NCBI GenBank assembly: GCA_900239685.1
Contig: OENT01000310.1
Location: 62,001-126,000, forward strand
From: Rotaria macrura
Lineage: Eukaryota; Rotifera; Eurotatoria; Philodinida; Philodinidae
DNA length: 64,000 nucleotides
Direction of reading: 5' to 3'
Under the pieces are notes generated by a model. It made no database searches. It was not told the DNA's origin and worked only from the letters and a program-made list of their open reading frames with translations. The translations under genes and the position numbers were made by a program. Positions 23,607 to 36,156 of the stretch are shown piece after piece; the first letter of the stretch is position 1, and each line of letters starts with the position of its first letter.

Positions 23607-26371
23607 GATTCATCAGAAGCTGTAATAAGATAGGAATATATTGAGGATCGATCTTAGGATAAAGTAATACATATTAAAAAACAAGGACTGCAAGCCAAAG
23701 ATATCCACAACTGCTGAAAATTTACTACCCGACCACTTCAACAATTACAGTAATGAACTATTATGGTACTGCTTTGTCACGTGTAAAACTAACTCTATCG
23801 CGTGAGATCTATGGTGGTTGCTTAAAATAAAATGCATTCAATGTCCTCAGTGAGATAATTTTATGCTAAAGTAGTTCTCGTGAAACAATAAAATAAGTAA
23901 AATTTGAGGGTATTGAAATATTCTTCGGAGTTATGCATTGTTTTGTCCTTCTCAAGAGCAAAAATATCACTTATGATTCATCATGCCAGTCCTAGACAAA
24001 AACTCAAAAACAAATCAGACAAATAATCCAATCGACCATCAATCATAAGAATAGCTGGACAAAAACTTTCAGCATAATCACCTGTAATAGTATAATGAGA
24101 AACTTGATGGAATTGTTGCTACTGATCAATTGGAAAATGGCTTTACTTACTTTTTTAGTGTTCCAGCAAGTAAACAACTGTGGAGCATTGTTAATATGCG
24201 ATCTGTGAATGTGCACCCGCAATACATCTCACAGTATGAAAGAAGAAGAAAACCCAATGTTCTATACCAATATTTTAGTAGCCTTTTACAATCGTATTTC
24301 AAGGAAATTAATCTTTTTCTTTAAATTGAGGTATCAGTCAATGCTGTTTTCAAAAAGTCGAGTTCTATAACTAGTTTAATCGTGTAATTTGAATATTTGT
24401 TATCCAGGCGAATGTTTTCTATTTTTAGCATATGACACATGCCAATGATATGTTACTATGGAAATAGGATTCGATAAATGTCGAAGAAGATTCAATTTCA
24501 GAATGAAATCTAACGATAACTCACACTGATCTTTATCGATTTTTTCGATGATTTCAGATCTTTTCAAATATGTTCATGTTTGATTTATTCAGCGATTGCT
24601 ATGAGTGTAATTAATGATGTTCAAAACGACTAGAAAATGAGAAAACGACGAATGAATTGTAATGCGGGATGAATAATTCCAAATGACAAATAAATAGCAT
24701 CAAAGGTTTTCTTCCTTTTTATTGTCTAAATTTTATCTCTGTGCTCTTGTATTCTATGTACAGCAATTTCCCTCTTAAATTCTTCTTTTAGAATGGTGGA
24801 ACTTAAGACATCATTGTTTCTATCAACTCTTACTCTTCTCGCAATCTAGCAAATCAAACATGTTTTTCTACTAGTAGTAGGCCCGGCTCAGTTCATAAAT
24901 TTAACAAAATAATTAACTCTATTCAGCTGAAGAAACATAACGTGATCTCATATATACTGTATTTTAGATTATTCGCAGCCGGAAAGAACCTTATTATCAT
25001 TTTCCCGATCAATTCCATATGAAAAGCCATTACAGGTTCTAATAAAAAATGCGTGTGCAGCGTTTTCGATAGAATAGCAAACATAATATCGAAGAGAAAA
25101 ATTTTGAATCAACACATGTGTGATATTTAGATCATAACGGATATAACTAAAATAAATCAGATAATAGATTTAATCGCATGAAATAATATCTATTTAGAAG
25201 ATACTCATGTCAAAGTTTCATGAACACAGGTTTCAGTCAATGATAATTGAAAAGCCAAGATTGAGCGAACCAACATTCAAGTATGTTTAAACAACATATT
25301 CACAGTATAGAGAAAACATTTCTTAATCTTCTCGTAGTCTATCTTTAGCGAACATTAACCATCGTTGGACAAAATTAATAAATTTATCTCGTTGATAATG
25401 AATCATCGGTGCTTAGTACTTGCCACTTTCGACAATCATTGATGACAGAAGTTTACTCAGAGGAATGTTGTCATATATTATACGAGCACTAAAAATAACT
25501 TTTTACATCGTACTTTTTCATAGATCAGTGTTCAGAATCTAGTAAGATGGAGCCATACATCTTTATTTTTTATATCGTGCTCCGTTTTCTGAGAGTGAGT
25601 CATTTAATATTGGTCAGTAGTCAAGTGCATTGTTAAAGGTTTATTTTTAAATAGATGAATAAGTTTGTTTTTTTTTGAATGGTGTCGATAAAATTCAAAC
25701 ACGTGATTTCCAAAGTCAAAGTTATCTTTAGATGCTCTCCGGAAACTTTTCAATAAGAATTTTACAAAGATTTTCCTAAAAGAACACTATGCTCATCATA
25801 ACTTTTGTTCGATTAAGTCGCGTTTTTATCTACGGAAACAGTAAGTGAATATATTGCGATTCGAAATTTTTAACATCCATCTAAGAGCTTTTCTGTAAGC
25901 TTGTTCATTCATGAATTCTGGATGCCGACTATATCCCCTAAAAATTTACAAATTATCATTAAGTAAAAACAATTAAGTTAGCCGTCTTATGATGATAATC
26001 ACTGTCTTCTATGAGAGCTGTTTGTTGTTGAACTCGCAATTCTTTTGAAAATTTGTATAATAAACAAATTATGTAGTTTATATAAGTAAACTTTTGTATG
26101 CCTTACTTCAACAGTTTTTTTTTGTTTTGATAAAATATGGATATTTTTCATATGTGTCATTAGAAGCTTGCCGTGCAACAAAAACGTTCAGCTGATTGTA
26201 TTCATTACAGTGTATGTGCTTAATAAATTTTAATACTTGTTTGATATGCTCATATTTCATGTGTATACAGAATAGAAGAGGTTGTAACGCAGAGAAACGA
26301 CACAGGTAATGGCAACAGTCATTGAGGTGTTGTAAACTTTATCGTAAAGAAGAAGAAAAAAAACACAACCG
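23607..26371. other. No gene seen
   Basis: AT-rich spacer of 2.8 kb. Short frames at 24130-24324 (+) and 25999-26181 (-) lack splice support or family similarity. The ATAT1 promoter should be near the right end; no TATA box is evident. Confidence 0.4.
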
Positions 26372-29113
26372 ATGGAGTTTTCATTTGATATTAATGCTGT
26401 ATTACCTCATGAAATAACAATACTAAATGGAGATTATCGGATACTTAATCATGGTCAAACAGCTAGAATATCGTATGTGTTATCTTAGTGTTTTTTTTTT
26501 AATAATATTAGTTACATGACTTTTCTAGAGTTTCAGAGAAACTGACATCTATTATTGATGCTGTAGGTGAAGCTTCGTACAAAGTAAATTCGATTCAAAG
26601 ACGTCTTGTCATTGAGTTCAAATCGTTTTTTCATTATACATATTAGGCCCAGGGATTGCCAGGTCCAGTTACTACTGCACGTAAATTTCGTATAAGTGAT
26701 CATCGTTTATACCTTGTTAAGAATCCAACTGATAAGAAGTAAGATAATTTTCATTCAACGACAGTCGATCCTCACTTTTGTTTTTATTTCAAGTAACTTG
26801 GGCTCTGTTGTTGGCTTATTGAAAGTCGGTGCTAAACGTTTATTTGTCTATGATTCCCATGGTCAAGTACATGAACGAACTCCATTATGCGTATTGGACT
26901 TTTATGTTCATGAAAGTAGACAACGTTCAGGTTACGGAAAAAAGTTATTCGAAACTATGCTTGAAGTAAGTTCCTTCATACTACGTTACTGATTGATCAA
27001 AAAGAAACTATTTAGAGCAAATATTTGTTGATCTTTGACTCACTAATAAAAATTTCCGACGCACTGAAGGTTAACATGAAATGCTATTTTCGATTGTGGA
27101 GATGTAAAGTTTATTCTTGAGTTCTTTTTTGAAAGCGAGAAAATCGATGTTTAAAATTTCTAGTTAGAAAAATGTTGACCAATTCTTCATCGAGATTCTC
27201 AGTTACAGCTGACGATCTCAATTATAGCTGGAGCATGTAGACAAAAGCCACTTCTACGAAATGTACCCTTTAAAATCTTTCGAGAGGGTGCAGCAATTTA
27301 CGTTTTTGGTTACATATACATCATTGAAAATTCGACATCTTGAACTGAGCCGTTTACGTTAAAAGAACCTCTTGAAAAAATGCCTATAGGCTCAATGTGG
27401 TATTAATGGCATGTTACTTCAGTTATTAATCTTGTAGAAAATTTTTTCCTGTGCTAAACGATCAATTGAGAATATTTCTGGCTCGTTCATAATTGAACTT
27501 AATGAGACATGGACAGAAAGAAATTTTTTTCTTTGCATCTTGGTTTGAAAATAAACTATGTCAGAATTCATTTGATTTGCACTTGAAATTATTTTTCAAT
27601 GATCGTTTTCTTTTCATTCAGTTAATTAAGCACAAATAGTAAGTAGCAGCTTGTTGGACCATCTCGTACACTTAATATAATGATTCATATAATTGATAAG
27701 ATTATTCACTAAGCTTCTCTGAATCTAAGAACCCAATTTATTCGATATCAGACTTAGTTTGAAATTTTACCATCAAGAATCATATTTGAGATTCAAATGT
27801 GGTTATATAATAATGGATGCTAAACCGTAGTTTATGCGCATAGGAATCATGATATTATTGTAGTTAAATATAAACTTAGGCTTTAAATATTCTACAGATT
27901 CTTTGATAGTTGTTAGAAAACAGAATTCTGATTGTTGATCGAGTATTCTGTTTCATCAGAAGTGCTTTCTTATCGGCTGACATTCGATGAAATAATTCTC
28001 GAAAATGTTTCCGATCATTTGTAATTCTTTGATGTTGATGCTTACTATTTTTAGTTTGAAAAATGCAAAGCTTGTGAATTAGCTATTGATCGACCATCTA
28101 ATAAATGTCTTGGTTTTCTCCAGAAACATTATAATCTTGCTGCACCAATCCGTCAAGTTAATAATTTTGTTGTTTATAGTGCATTTTTTGATCGATCAAA
28201 TCGTAAGACGAAAAATGAAGGTAAACTTTTCTTTTGCATTTCATCGTATGATTTCAGATGCACAAAATCGAAAATTATCAGGATCAAAACAACGTCATGA
28301 TGCCAGTTTACCAAATGATAATTTCCGACGGCAAGATTCAACAGCCTGGCTCTCATCAACAGAAAAACAACAACAGCAACAGCAACCGCAAAGTCGTCGA
28401 CCGTTGACAGAACAAAATGAAATCAATCGTAATAATCGCTTAAGAACATTGTCAGATGAAAATGAATTATTTAACAATCGACGACAGCCGACGAATGTTG
28501 GGTGAGCATTAAAAATGTTCTATAAGAAAGCATATCAAATTTTCTTTGAATCAAATAGAAATTCGTCGATTAATAATGAAAGAAAACCTTTCTCAGCATT
28601 CACAACAACATATGGTACTAATTACAATCAAAATACTTCATTACGAGAACAAACAAGAAATAGTAAGTGATACAATTCGTTCTCGGGTGCGTCTTCGATA
28701 TCTCTATTTCTTTTTTCATTCAAGATGAAGTTAGTCATTCAGCACCGTTCATACATCGAGCACATAATGAATTATTCAGTGAAAACAAGTGACAAGTTTT
28801 GTCGGAATATCTATTTGAATCTAATCTTGTTTTTTTTTCTAGTCCTTTTCCAAGTCTCCAACGTCATAATACTAATCCAATCATCTCTACAAATACACAT
28901 TCTGCATCAAATCCACAACTAAACTATACATATAAAGACTACCAATCTTCATCATCTCTTCATAATCTATCACAACCGGAGCCACTTACTTCAGTCTATA
29001 CATTCCCATCATTAATGAAAACAAATAATAATTGGCGCAAACCCCATCAAAAACAAACTGCTATCGATTCATCCGCCTGGAGACTTTTTGGTGTACATCG
29101 TTTACTTAATTGA
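26372..29113 (+). CDS. ATAT1: Alpha-tubulin N-acetyltransferase (ATAT1/MEC-17), nine exons, about 416 aa
   Basis: Exons 26372-26472, 26529-26583, 26647-26738, 26794-26965, 28055-28202, 28258-28501, 28559-28662, 28725-28788, 28843-29113; the sum is 1251 nt, an exact multiple of three, and every junction is GT-AG and in phase. The catalytic domain is nearly textbook: [37 protein letters not shown] (the acetyl-CoA binding loop), [20 protein letters not shown] and [12 protein letters not shown]. It acetylates Lys40 of alpha-tubulin inside the microtubule lumen and is enriched in ciliated and touch-sensitive cells. The C-terminal 190 residues are low complexity (Gln, Asn, Ser rich), as in other ATAT1 proteins, and end [11 protein letters not shown]. 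The length matches human ATAT1 (about 421 aa). Intron 4 is unusually long (1089 nt) against about 50-65 nt for the others. Confidence 0.95.
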
Positions 29114-31255
29114 TTCAATTAAAAAAAAAGAACATATATATTTTTGTCTTGTAATTTTGTACATCTAAATTACAGTTTTGTTTCGAATACAGATTCACGT
29201 ACAAATATGATTGAGGGAAATACAGATGGTAAAATTGTAACTCTATTCATTTTGAACATCAACTAAATGTGCTAATTCTGGCGAAAACGTTCAATTTGAT
29301 CGCATTGCAACTTTTCAAACAATACTATCATCCTGTCACATTCAACCTAGTGAAAACTTCCAAATTGATAACTAGTTGATTTTTGAATGATGATATGAAA
29401 CCTAATAGGGTACATGTCTACGATTAAATAAAGTCTGAACAGCTTTATTGCTTTGAGCTAGTAGGAGCTAAGCTACGATTGTCTTTCATAATAAAAAAAA
29501 GTGAGTTCATATGAGACTTTATCACGTGATGAAAGACAATGCCGGTTTTGACTGAAAGTTTCCAAATATTCTATAGTTCATTAGACATATCTATGTAGAA
29601 GAAAGATTTTCGTTTAAAATTATCCTGTTTGATTTTCAATAGATACTTAAAGATGTTTTGAATATTGTGAACGAGTTGCAAAGTGATCTAGGAGTGATGA
29701 ATTCTGTTTCATCTACTTGAATACATCTGTAGGCCAAATATTTCGAATAACTTTGACATTGAACTTGAGTAATACATATATAGTTGTGTAGACATATTCT
29801 TATGAAATAGAAAAGACTTTATCTCATCAGTTCCTTGGAGTAGCAAAACGCAGTAGAGTGTCCAGCACTTTCTGATTTAAACACCTAAATAATTACTTTC
29901 AATATTATCATCTACTTTTTGATATCACTGTTACAAATGTAAAAGAACAGCCACCTGAGTCATTATCACTTACTGATGCTCGATATTCATAGTTAGAAGT
30001 ATCTGGACGACATAAAAACCATGTAATCAATAGAGTATAATATTCATCTATCGAGGTGAACAATACTATAATTTGAATAACCATATGTCTGAAATTGTTA
30101 TAAAACATAATCAGAGTATTGAGACTTTCGTATATTTCAATACTAGCAAAACACATGATTTCGTTTGATCCTAGAGTTACTTATACAGACTCTGTTAATG
30201 TAACTTTTCACTTTAGATTAGAAAACTGCTTTCATGCTTTATATATTAAAATAAAACTATTCTGCTCCTCGTTTACATTTAAATCTCTAGTGACATCTTT
30301 TTTGTCAAGTTCATATGTTTTTCTAGTTCGATTAGGTTTACAAACGAATGAAATCACTTAGCTATTCTGTTTTCTTCGTTTGTTTTCATTCATCATTTCC
30401 TTAGCCATCATCGAGAGTTGTTCGTCTATCAGTGTCCAACATGCGTCAAATTTTCAAGACCCGACTGGACTCGAGTCGAACACTGTCTTATATCACATAA
30501 TCTTTGACAGAATCTGAGATCAACGTATCACTAAAGATCCTCTACTAAAAGTTTAAGTCGGATCGATAGATCACAGAATTTAATTTGCTGATAGTTTAAA
30601 CCGATCTTAAGATCGATGTGAGAACTAGCTGAGTCACTTTTGTTTCTAATTTGCATGGTTCTGGATAAGGCACATGCTGTTTTGAGTATCAACTGTTAAG
30701 TTAGCTCTTAATAGCTGCAATACTTCTCTTGATAAAGAAATGTTTACAAGAATTTCATGTAAACGAACCGATAACATGCAGTTGTACAACATAAATGAAT
30801 GTGTTCAATTAAATAAATAATTCGACAGAGTATGATTCTAGCGAATACTGATCAATGCACTCCTCTAAATATCGGATCATGTTTAATTGTACATATGCCG
30901 TGTGTATCATACAAGTTCTAAGTAATGTTGAAGTGTCAAAAATATGTGGAGTACTAATCTTCGAATTTCTTTGCACAGAAACGTGTCAGAGTACATATTT
31001 TCTTCAAAGGAAAAATATTCAAGATTTAGTCAAATCGAATGGACAAGTGCGATGTTCGTAAAACTGACACTTTTAAGAAAAGTTCGTGAAAAAACTATTG
31101 ACTAGTGGCCTAACGGATCGGTGCACGAAAATTTATTATAATTTAACTTATATCATCCTGCTAATGGCTTATTCAGAGAAATGACACATGTGATATTTTA
31201 ATAGTTGACTTTTATAGATTACACGTTTTAAAATCTAATACATATTTATCTTTCA
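29114..31255. other. No clear gene
   Basis: AT-rich. A minus-strand frame of 82 codons at 29908-30156 has one hydrophobic stretch and an acidic, Ser-rich tail; a plus-strand 80-codon frame overlaps it. Neither has a family match, and I do not call them. Confidence 0.35.
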
Positions 31256-31259
31256 GTTT

Positions 31260-31845
31260 ATAATTCTTGCATGATAATAGAAGATATCAAATCTATATTT
31301 TGTCATTCAGTTATTTGTGAACGATTGTCTTCGATCCTTCACTACTTCTTACAGTATCTAATACGTTTTAATGATTAATTTATAGTTTTTACTAAGAACC
31401 TTCTTGATATCTAGGTTTGCTTTAAACGACACAATTTAAAAGTTCGGGATTTAAATGAATATTAGTTGGATCCTTCGAAACATGTGATTAGTGTAAAAGA
31501 TATTTCTTTGAATTTTACTAAAAATCAAGATTTTTATGTAGCTATTGCTTACAAGGAAAAGTAAGAAAAACGATGTTAAGGAACTTTAAACTATTCTTTT
31601 ATTTTGAAAATCATATAAAGAACAAGTTTTTCCACAAGCTACTCAAGTTCCTCAGAGAATTAATAATCTATCAGAAAAAATTCATGAATTTCTAAGCCTT
31701 GGTTAACATATTAAATTAGTTTTTGTCATCTTGTTCGTTTGTGGTTCCAGCATTGAGTTCCTTTTATTTTTATTCTAGAAGATACTGCATATGATGATAC
31801 ACCCGATGAATATCTCGAGTTCTATTATAAACATATTAATGAATG
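31260..31845 (+). pseudogene. Apparent remnant of an unrecognised multi-exon gene
   Basis: Several exon-like pieces lie in order: an open stretch from about 31271 (MIIEDIKSIFCHSVICERL), a piece after an acceptor at about 31415 (VCFKRHNLKVRDLNEY, an in-frame TAG at 31462-31464, then LDPSKHVISVKDISLNF), a piece ending at a GTTAAC donor near 31703 (VFPQATQVPQRINNLSEKI), and a final exon after TTCTAG at 31779 ending EYLEFYYKHINE and TGA. The last junction is in phase. The internal stop and a phase mismatch between the second and third pieces argue for decay, though a mis-called exon could also explain it. Function unknown. Confidence 0.4.
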
Positions 31846-31849
31846 ATTA

Positions 31850-33064
31850 TGTTATTTTGTGAAGTTCTCGAAAAATACTCGATCGTTCAAGGATTGCACA
31901 TGACATCGCCTTAAGTTAGAAATAATGATAGAACTTTGATGGAAAACTGTATGTACTACTTTCTACTACAGTGATTAAACTGATTCATTTAATCAAAAAT
32001 CGATGACGCGCATACATAATCATAGTTCATTTATTTTTCTAAATACGTTTTTTTATATAACAAGTAAAAAAAAGATTTTTATTTGTAAGCAAGAAAATAT
32101 TTTGTTTAAAATTATGTTTGCAGATTATTTGTATTTATTTTCATTTGATTGTATGCCTTTATTAATTATTCGAGATATTACAAGGTGGATTAAGAACTTT
32201 TTAAAAATACTTGGGTGTGTATTAGCAAATCTTCTTAATGGAGGTTAAAAGTGAAACAGCGAAAAAAATTCTTGTATAGATTGTAAAATACGGTGACAGT
32301 TAACAGTGTAACTATACAAAATTAGAAGAAAGGATTTGACTCTTGTCATTAGAGAAGGTTTCATGAACACATATCTAGTTATCAAATCCATGTTTGCTAG
32401 AACTCATAATCATCTAATAATTAATTGAATAACTGAGAATGATTTGTTTTTGGGATCGACTTTGTACGAATGTAACTTTTTTCATTAGATATTCTACACA
32501 AAAATGTTTAGTTTCCCGTAAGTAAATTGAAAACTAACTTTAGAACTTTCGAATGCGAACTGTCTGCAAAAGAAATTCTAAAAGAGCTTAGTTAACAGGA
32601 AATGTTGTGACTTTTCTAGCGGTTCCTATCATGAGACGTTGATTTCTCAATACTTCAATATGTGAACTCGTAGTTCGATGGAATGCTGACAACCGTGCGA
32701 AGTCCATATTCAGCAACAAAAAACGATGCACAATTAACAACTGTCAAATAGAACATAGTTCATGAAAGTTTTCACTTTTAATTGGATTTTTCAGACAATG
32801 TAAGAAGAATCTTCATTTCAATCTAGTTAAGTTTTGATGTCTCGAGAGTGGAGGAACAGAAAATAAATACAACCTGAACTTCCCTATCACTCATTCGATG
32901 GACATAAATTTTAGTTAAAAATACCATCGACTTGACATCTGAAAAGGATACCTAGTTAACCATGCTCTTCTTCTGACAATAATCTAAAACAAATGAAATA
33001 TTCTAAAGAACGATCTTTTCTTTTTAGAATTTCATCTCATTGTTCGCATCCATCGTTAAACCCA
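31850..33064. other. No gene seen
   Basis: AT-rich spacer. The only frame of note, 32003-32248 (+), is Phe/Ile/Lys-rich as expected of AT-rich non-coding DNA. Confidence 0.4.
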
Positions 33065-33488
33065 ATGATGAATCGTACTTTTACTCTTTCATCAACAATG
33101 AAAAATTTTATTCGTTGTGCTGGTTTATCGGGTACGTTGGCAATATGTTTAGGTGTCTATGGAGCTCATGCTATGAAAGAAAATAATTCCGATGAACTTC
33201 GTCGAGTATGTCTTACAAGACATTATTCCATTGTTCTTAATTGACTCTTACTATTTTTAGTTATTTCAACTGGCTCAAACATACCATTTACTTCATTCGG
33301 TTGCTTTACTTGCTGTACCATTCGTTTCACGACCAAAACTAACAGGATCTTTGTTTATTGGTGGACTTACACTATTTTGTGGTCCCATATATTATCATGC
33401 GATACGCAATGACATTCGATTTCGGCATGTAACACCGTATGGTGGAGCTCTTCTTATAGCTGGATGGCTGTCGATTGCTGTTCTTTAA
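33065..33488 (+). CDS. TMEM256: TMEM256/DUF423-like small membrane protein, two exons, about 122 aa
   Basis: Exons 33065-33205 and 33261-33488, in phase, with a 55-nt intron. Family landmarks are GLSGTLAICLGVYGAHA, the YHLLHSVALLAVPF segment, GLTLFCGPIYYHA and the C-terminal TPYGGALLIAGWLSIAVL, giving about four hydrophobic segments. The bacterial relatives are DUF423 (YwdK/YgdD); animal TMEM256 is about 113 aa and its role is unknown, with mitochondrial or secreted-vesicle association reported. I chose the first of two adjacent ATGs at 33065; a frame-open stretch upstream begins after an acceptor-like TTTCTTTTTAG at about 33027, so the first 24 upstream codons are probably untranslated leader. 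Residues are as expected for a functional copy. Confidence 0.85.
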
Positions 33489-34294
33489 AAGAAATGATAA
33501 GTTTTTAGAAAAATATAGGATGTTCGAAGAGTACCATCAATATTAATTTAAAATTCAATATCTCGATTGAGACCACATGAAGTAATGTGATAATTAAATA
33601 GTTTCATTTAGAATGTCAAACAAAAGACAAGAATATGCTGTTTATTATTTGTTATATTCAATCTAAGAGTGTTTAATACATATGCATAGATCTGATAAAG
33701 CATTTGAATTAATCTATTTATGAAAAATATAAATATATTACCTAGGTCATTACGAGCATCATCGATTCTTCTTCAGAAATAACTTCAGATTTTATATCGC
33801 AGAACACAGTATCACAGCGCCATTCTGCTCAAAATGATAAAATATGACTGTTTTCGGTGATCGAAAATCTTCATCGAAGCTATAGAAGAATATGTTTCTA
33901 ATGTATGCATCTGAAGAGCTCAATACAGTAATTAAAATTGTGATTACTTGAAATCTAAAATGAGTCAGAACTGTAAGATGATAGATGAATCGACTGATAC
34001 TTTTGCTACTCATCGATCATTACTATGTGCAAAATCTAATTACTGATTATGTTTTCTACTCATTTGAATAATCGCACTTCAATGGTATCTCTCAAAAATG
34101 CTCATCTATTTGTATTGACAACTCCATAGAATAATATACAATTGATTGTTCTTCGACCTGAGCTTGTGGCCATTATATTGACATAGGAGAATGAAAAAGC
34201 AGACGTAAGTCTATTTTCCTTACTCCATCATCTAGTGCGAAATCAATTTTATTTGTGATCAGAAAGTCCGAACGATAGAGAAAACTTCAAATCA
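33489..34294. other. No gene seen
   Basis: Spacer between TMEM256-like and the minus-strand membrane protein; only short AT-rich frames. Confidence 0.4.
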
Positions 34295-34807
34295 TTAATC
34301 ACCAGGCCTTATCCAATGTTGTTCACACATTTTGAACTTCATTAGTACTGGTCCCATACCATCTAATGGCAGTACACCGGTGCCAAATGGTCTATCAATA
34401 AGTGTTGAACCAAGTCGTAAACATTCAGAATAGCTATGATATTGCTTAACTTCTTGAGAAGATTCACCGTTAAGGGAATTTTCATTTTTCCATAAACTTT
34501 TCGATAATACACATATTGGTTGTGTTTGAGGTGTAGATATTGCTGGTTCTTTTTCTTCAAAATGACATTGATTTTTCGATAGAGAAGTATTTATCACTGG
34601 CATTAATGACGATGAATCTAATCGACATTTACCAAGATTAGTATCTAGTGAGTTCGATGAAAATCTTCTGAATATGTTTGTACATCGAATAAGATAAATA
34701 GCGATTAATAATGCACTTATGAATAGAACAATACTCGTAATTGTTACTACAAGAGTTATGAAATCCAGTTTTAAATAGATTATAGAAAAGGCGGTAAGTG
34801 TTATTTT
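34295..34807 (-). CDS. Single-pass membrane protein, C-terminal part, 5' end unresolved
   Basis: The minus strand is open for 170 codons and ends TAA-free until the stop at 34295-34297. It starts with a strong membrane segment (TLVVTITSIVLFISALLIAI) followed by RCTNIFRR, then a polar, Ser/Gln-rich cytosolic-type tail with a Gly/Leu/Pro-rich part (FGTGVLPLDGMGPVLMKF). No in-frame ATG precedes the membrane segment, so an upstream exon is missing from my model; the space before gamma-SNAP is under 170 bp and shows no convincing exon. An acceptor-like CTTGTAG near 34758 is possible. The type I topology suggests an adhesion or receptor tail. Family not recognised. Confidence 0.5.
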   Translation of the reverse strand, partial: KITLTAFSIIYLKLDFITLVVTITSIVLFISALLIAIYLIRCTNIFRRFSSNSLDTNLGKCRLDSSSLMPVINTSLSKNQCHFEEKEPAISTPQTQPICVLSKSLWKNENSLNGESSQEVKQYHSYSECLRLGSTLIDRPFGTGVLPLDGMGPVLMKFKMCEQHWIRPGD

Positions 34808-34970
34808 TTAATATTTAGATCTTATTTATATTTATATATATATACTTATATTAAATAAAATTTTTAAAATAAAAAATATTGCACAAATACAACATCAAAA
34901 AATAAAGCATTGTAAAAAAAGAGGATTCTATACGACAAATACAGACAAAAGCTACATGGAATGGAATTTA

Positions 34971-36034
34971 TTAACGTAGATCAATTTCATCATCATCTAA
35001 TTGCATTGGTTTGACTCCAGACGTTGATGAAGAACCAGAAGCCATCGTCTTTTGTTGTTCTTCATCTTTATTTCCAATTGGACGAATCCAACGTTTCATT
35101 AAACGAACGAATTCGGGATCGATTGCCATAAAATATGGTTTCTAAAAATAAATCAGTATTCAAATTTATGTAGAAAAAACGTGACTTGTGTGTTCAAATT
35201 TTACTTGACAACGTTGACTTATTAAATCTTTATCATCGTTATCGAAAGCTTCAAGCAATAGCTCGATATGATTTCGTTCTTCCCATTGCTCAAATGTTGG
35301 ATAGTCTCGACAAGCTTGGTCAAATATGTTTCTGCCGGCCACACTATCCTCGTTGAATAATTTAAGTAATACTCGGTAGAGTATTATGCGATTGATACGA
35401 TCAAAACGGTCCAATGCTGTTAGATTTTTCATAACTACTTCAAGTAATTCAGATGTTTTTTGAAAATTTCCTGTACGAAATGTTTGCATTGCTGCTTTTT
35501 CATATAGGTCAACTGCTTGATAAGTTTTATCTTCGTGTTCAGCTAATCGTGCTGCTTTAAGATAAAAATCAATGGATATTGTACGATCGAAATTCTGGAA
35601 TTGTGGTGCACATCGTTCATAAAGTATTGCACCGGAATCACGTTGACCTGTAAATTAAATAGTGAATCATTTCGATTTGAATTCCTGAGCATTCTACCTC
35701 CTTCAGCATATAGTTCTCCTGCTTTATCATAATAGGTAGCAGCTGTTCTTAAATCTAGTAATTGTTGTGTCATTTGTGCCGCTTGTTCATATGATTTCGC
35801 AGAGAAAAAGGTGCTGCCTTTTTGTAATTGTAATTCAGCTAATCGTATTGATAAATCTCGACACAATTCATATTTTTCTGCTATACGATAGCATGTACAT
35901 GCTTTGTCGAATTCATCAATAGCTGAATCGATATCGGGCTTCCTTTTTGTAAACGATGTTTTCAAATATTTTTCTCCTTGTTTAATATGCTCCCCTGCCT
36001 CTTTGATTTTAGCAGAATAATCTATATTGAACAT
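34971..36034 (-). CDS. NAPG: Gamma-SNAP (NSF attachment protein gamma), three exons, 316 aa
   Basis: Exons 36034-35698, 35647-35205, 35141-34971, in phase, introns 50 and 63 nt. The protein is almost all helical TPR-like repeats: KIKEAGEHIKQGEKYLKTSF at the N-terminus, DSAIDEFDKACTCYRIAEKY, AKSYEQAAQMTQQL, AATYYDKAGELYAEGG, and a C-terminal YPTFEQWEERNHIELLLEAF. The tail is acidic (QLDDDEIDLR). Gamma-SNAP recruits NSF to SNARE complexes on endosomal and mitochondrial membranes so they can be taken apart. The length matches family members (about 312 aa). It lies 122 bp downstream of PSMD8 on the same strand, and an acceptor-like CTATCTTTTAG ends 6 nt before the ATG. The choice of gamma over alpha/beta-SNAP rests on the N-terminal KYLKTSF motif and length. 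Confidence 0.88.
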
Positions 36035-36040
36035 TTTTAT

Positions 36041-36052
36041 CTAAAAGATAGA
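36041..36052 (-). promoter_or_regulatory. Splice-acceptor-like site just upstream of the gamma-SNAP start
   Basis: TCTATCTTTTAG ends 6 nt before the ATG at 36034. With PSMD8 ending only 122 bp upstream and its poly(A) signal at 36121-36126, this looks like a trans-splice acceptor or the end of a very short leader intron. Confidence 0.45.
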
Positions 36053-36120
36053 ATAATCAACAGTTTAGGTTTTAATAATAGAAGATAAAAACGAGAAGTA
36101 TCCTATATTTTTCTTTCGAG

Positions 36121-36126
36121 TTTATT
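36121..36126 (-). terminator. Polyadenylation signal of the PSMD8 gene
   Basis: AATAAA on the minus strand about 30 nt after the PSMD8 stop and about 87 nt before the gamma-SNAP start. Confidence 0.6.
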
Positions 36127-36156
36127 AGAGCATAAAAGAAATGTTTGAACATAAAG

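Noticed and set aside
29908-30361. Overlapping 80-codon frames on both strands
   Set aside because: One hydrophobic stretch only, no splice context, no family.
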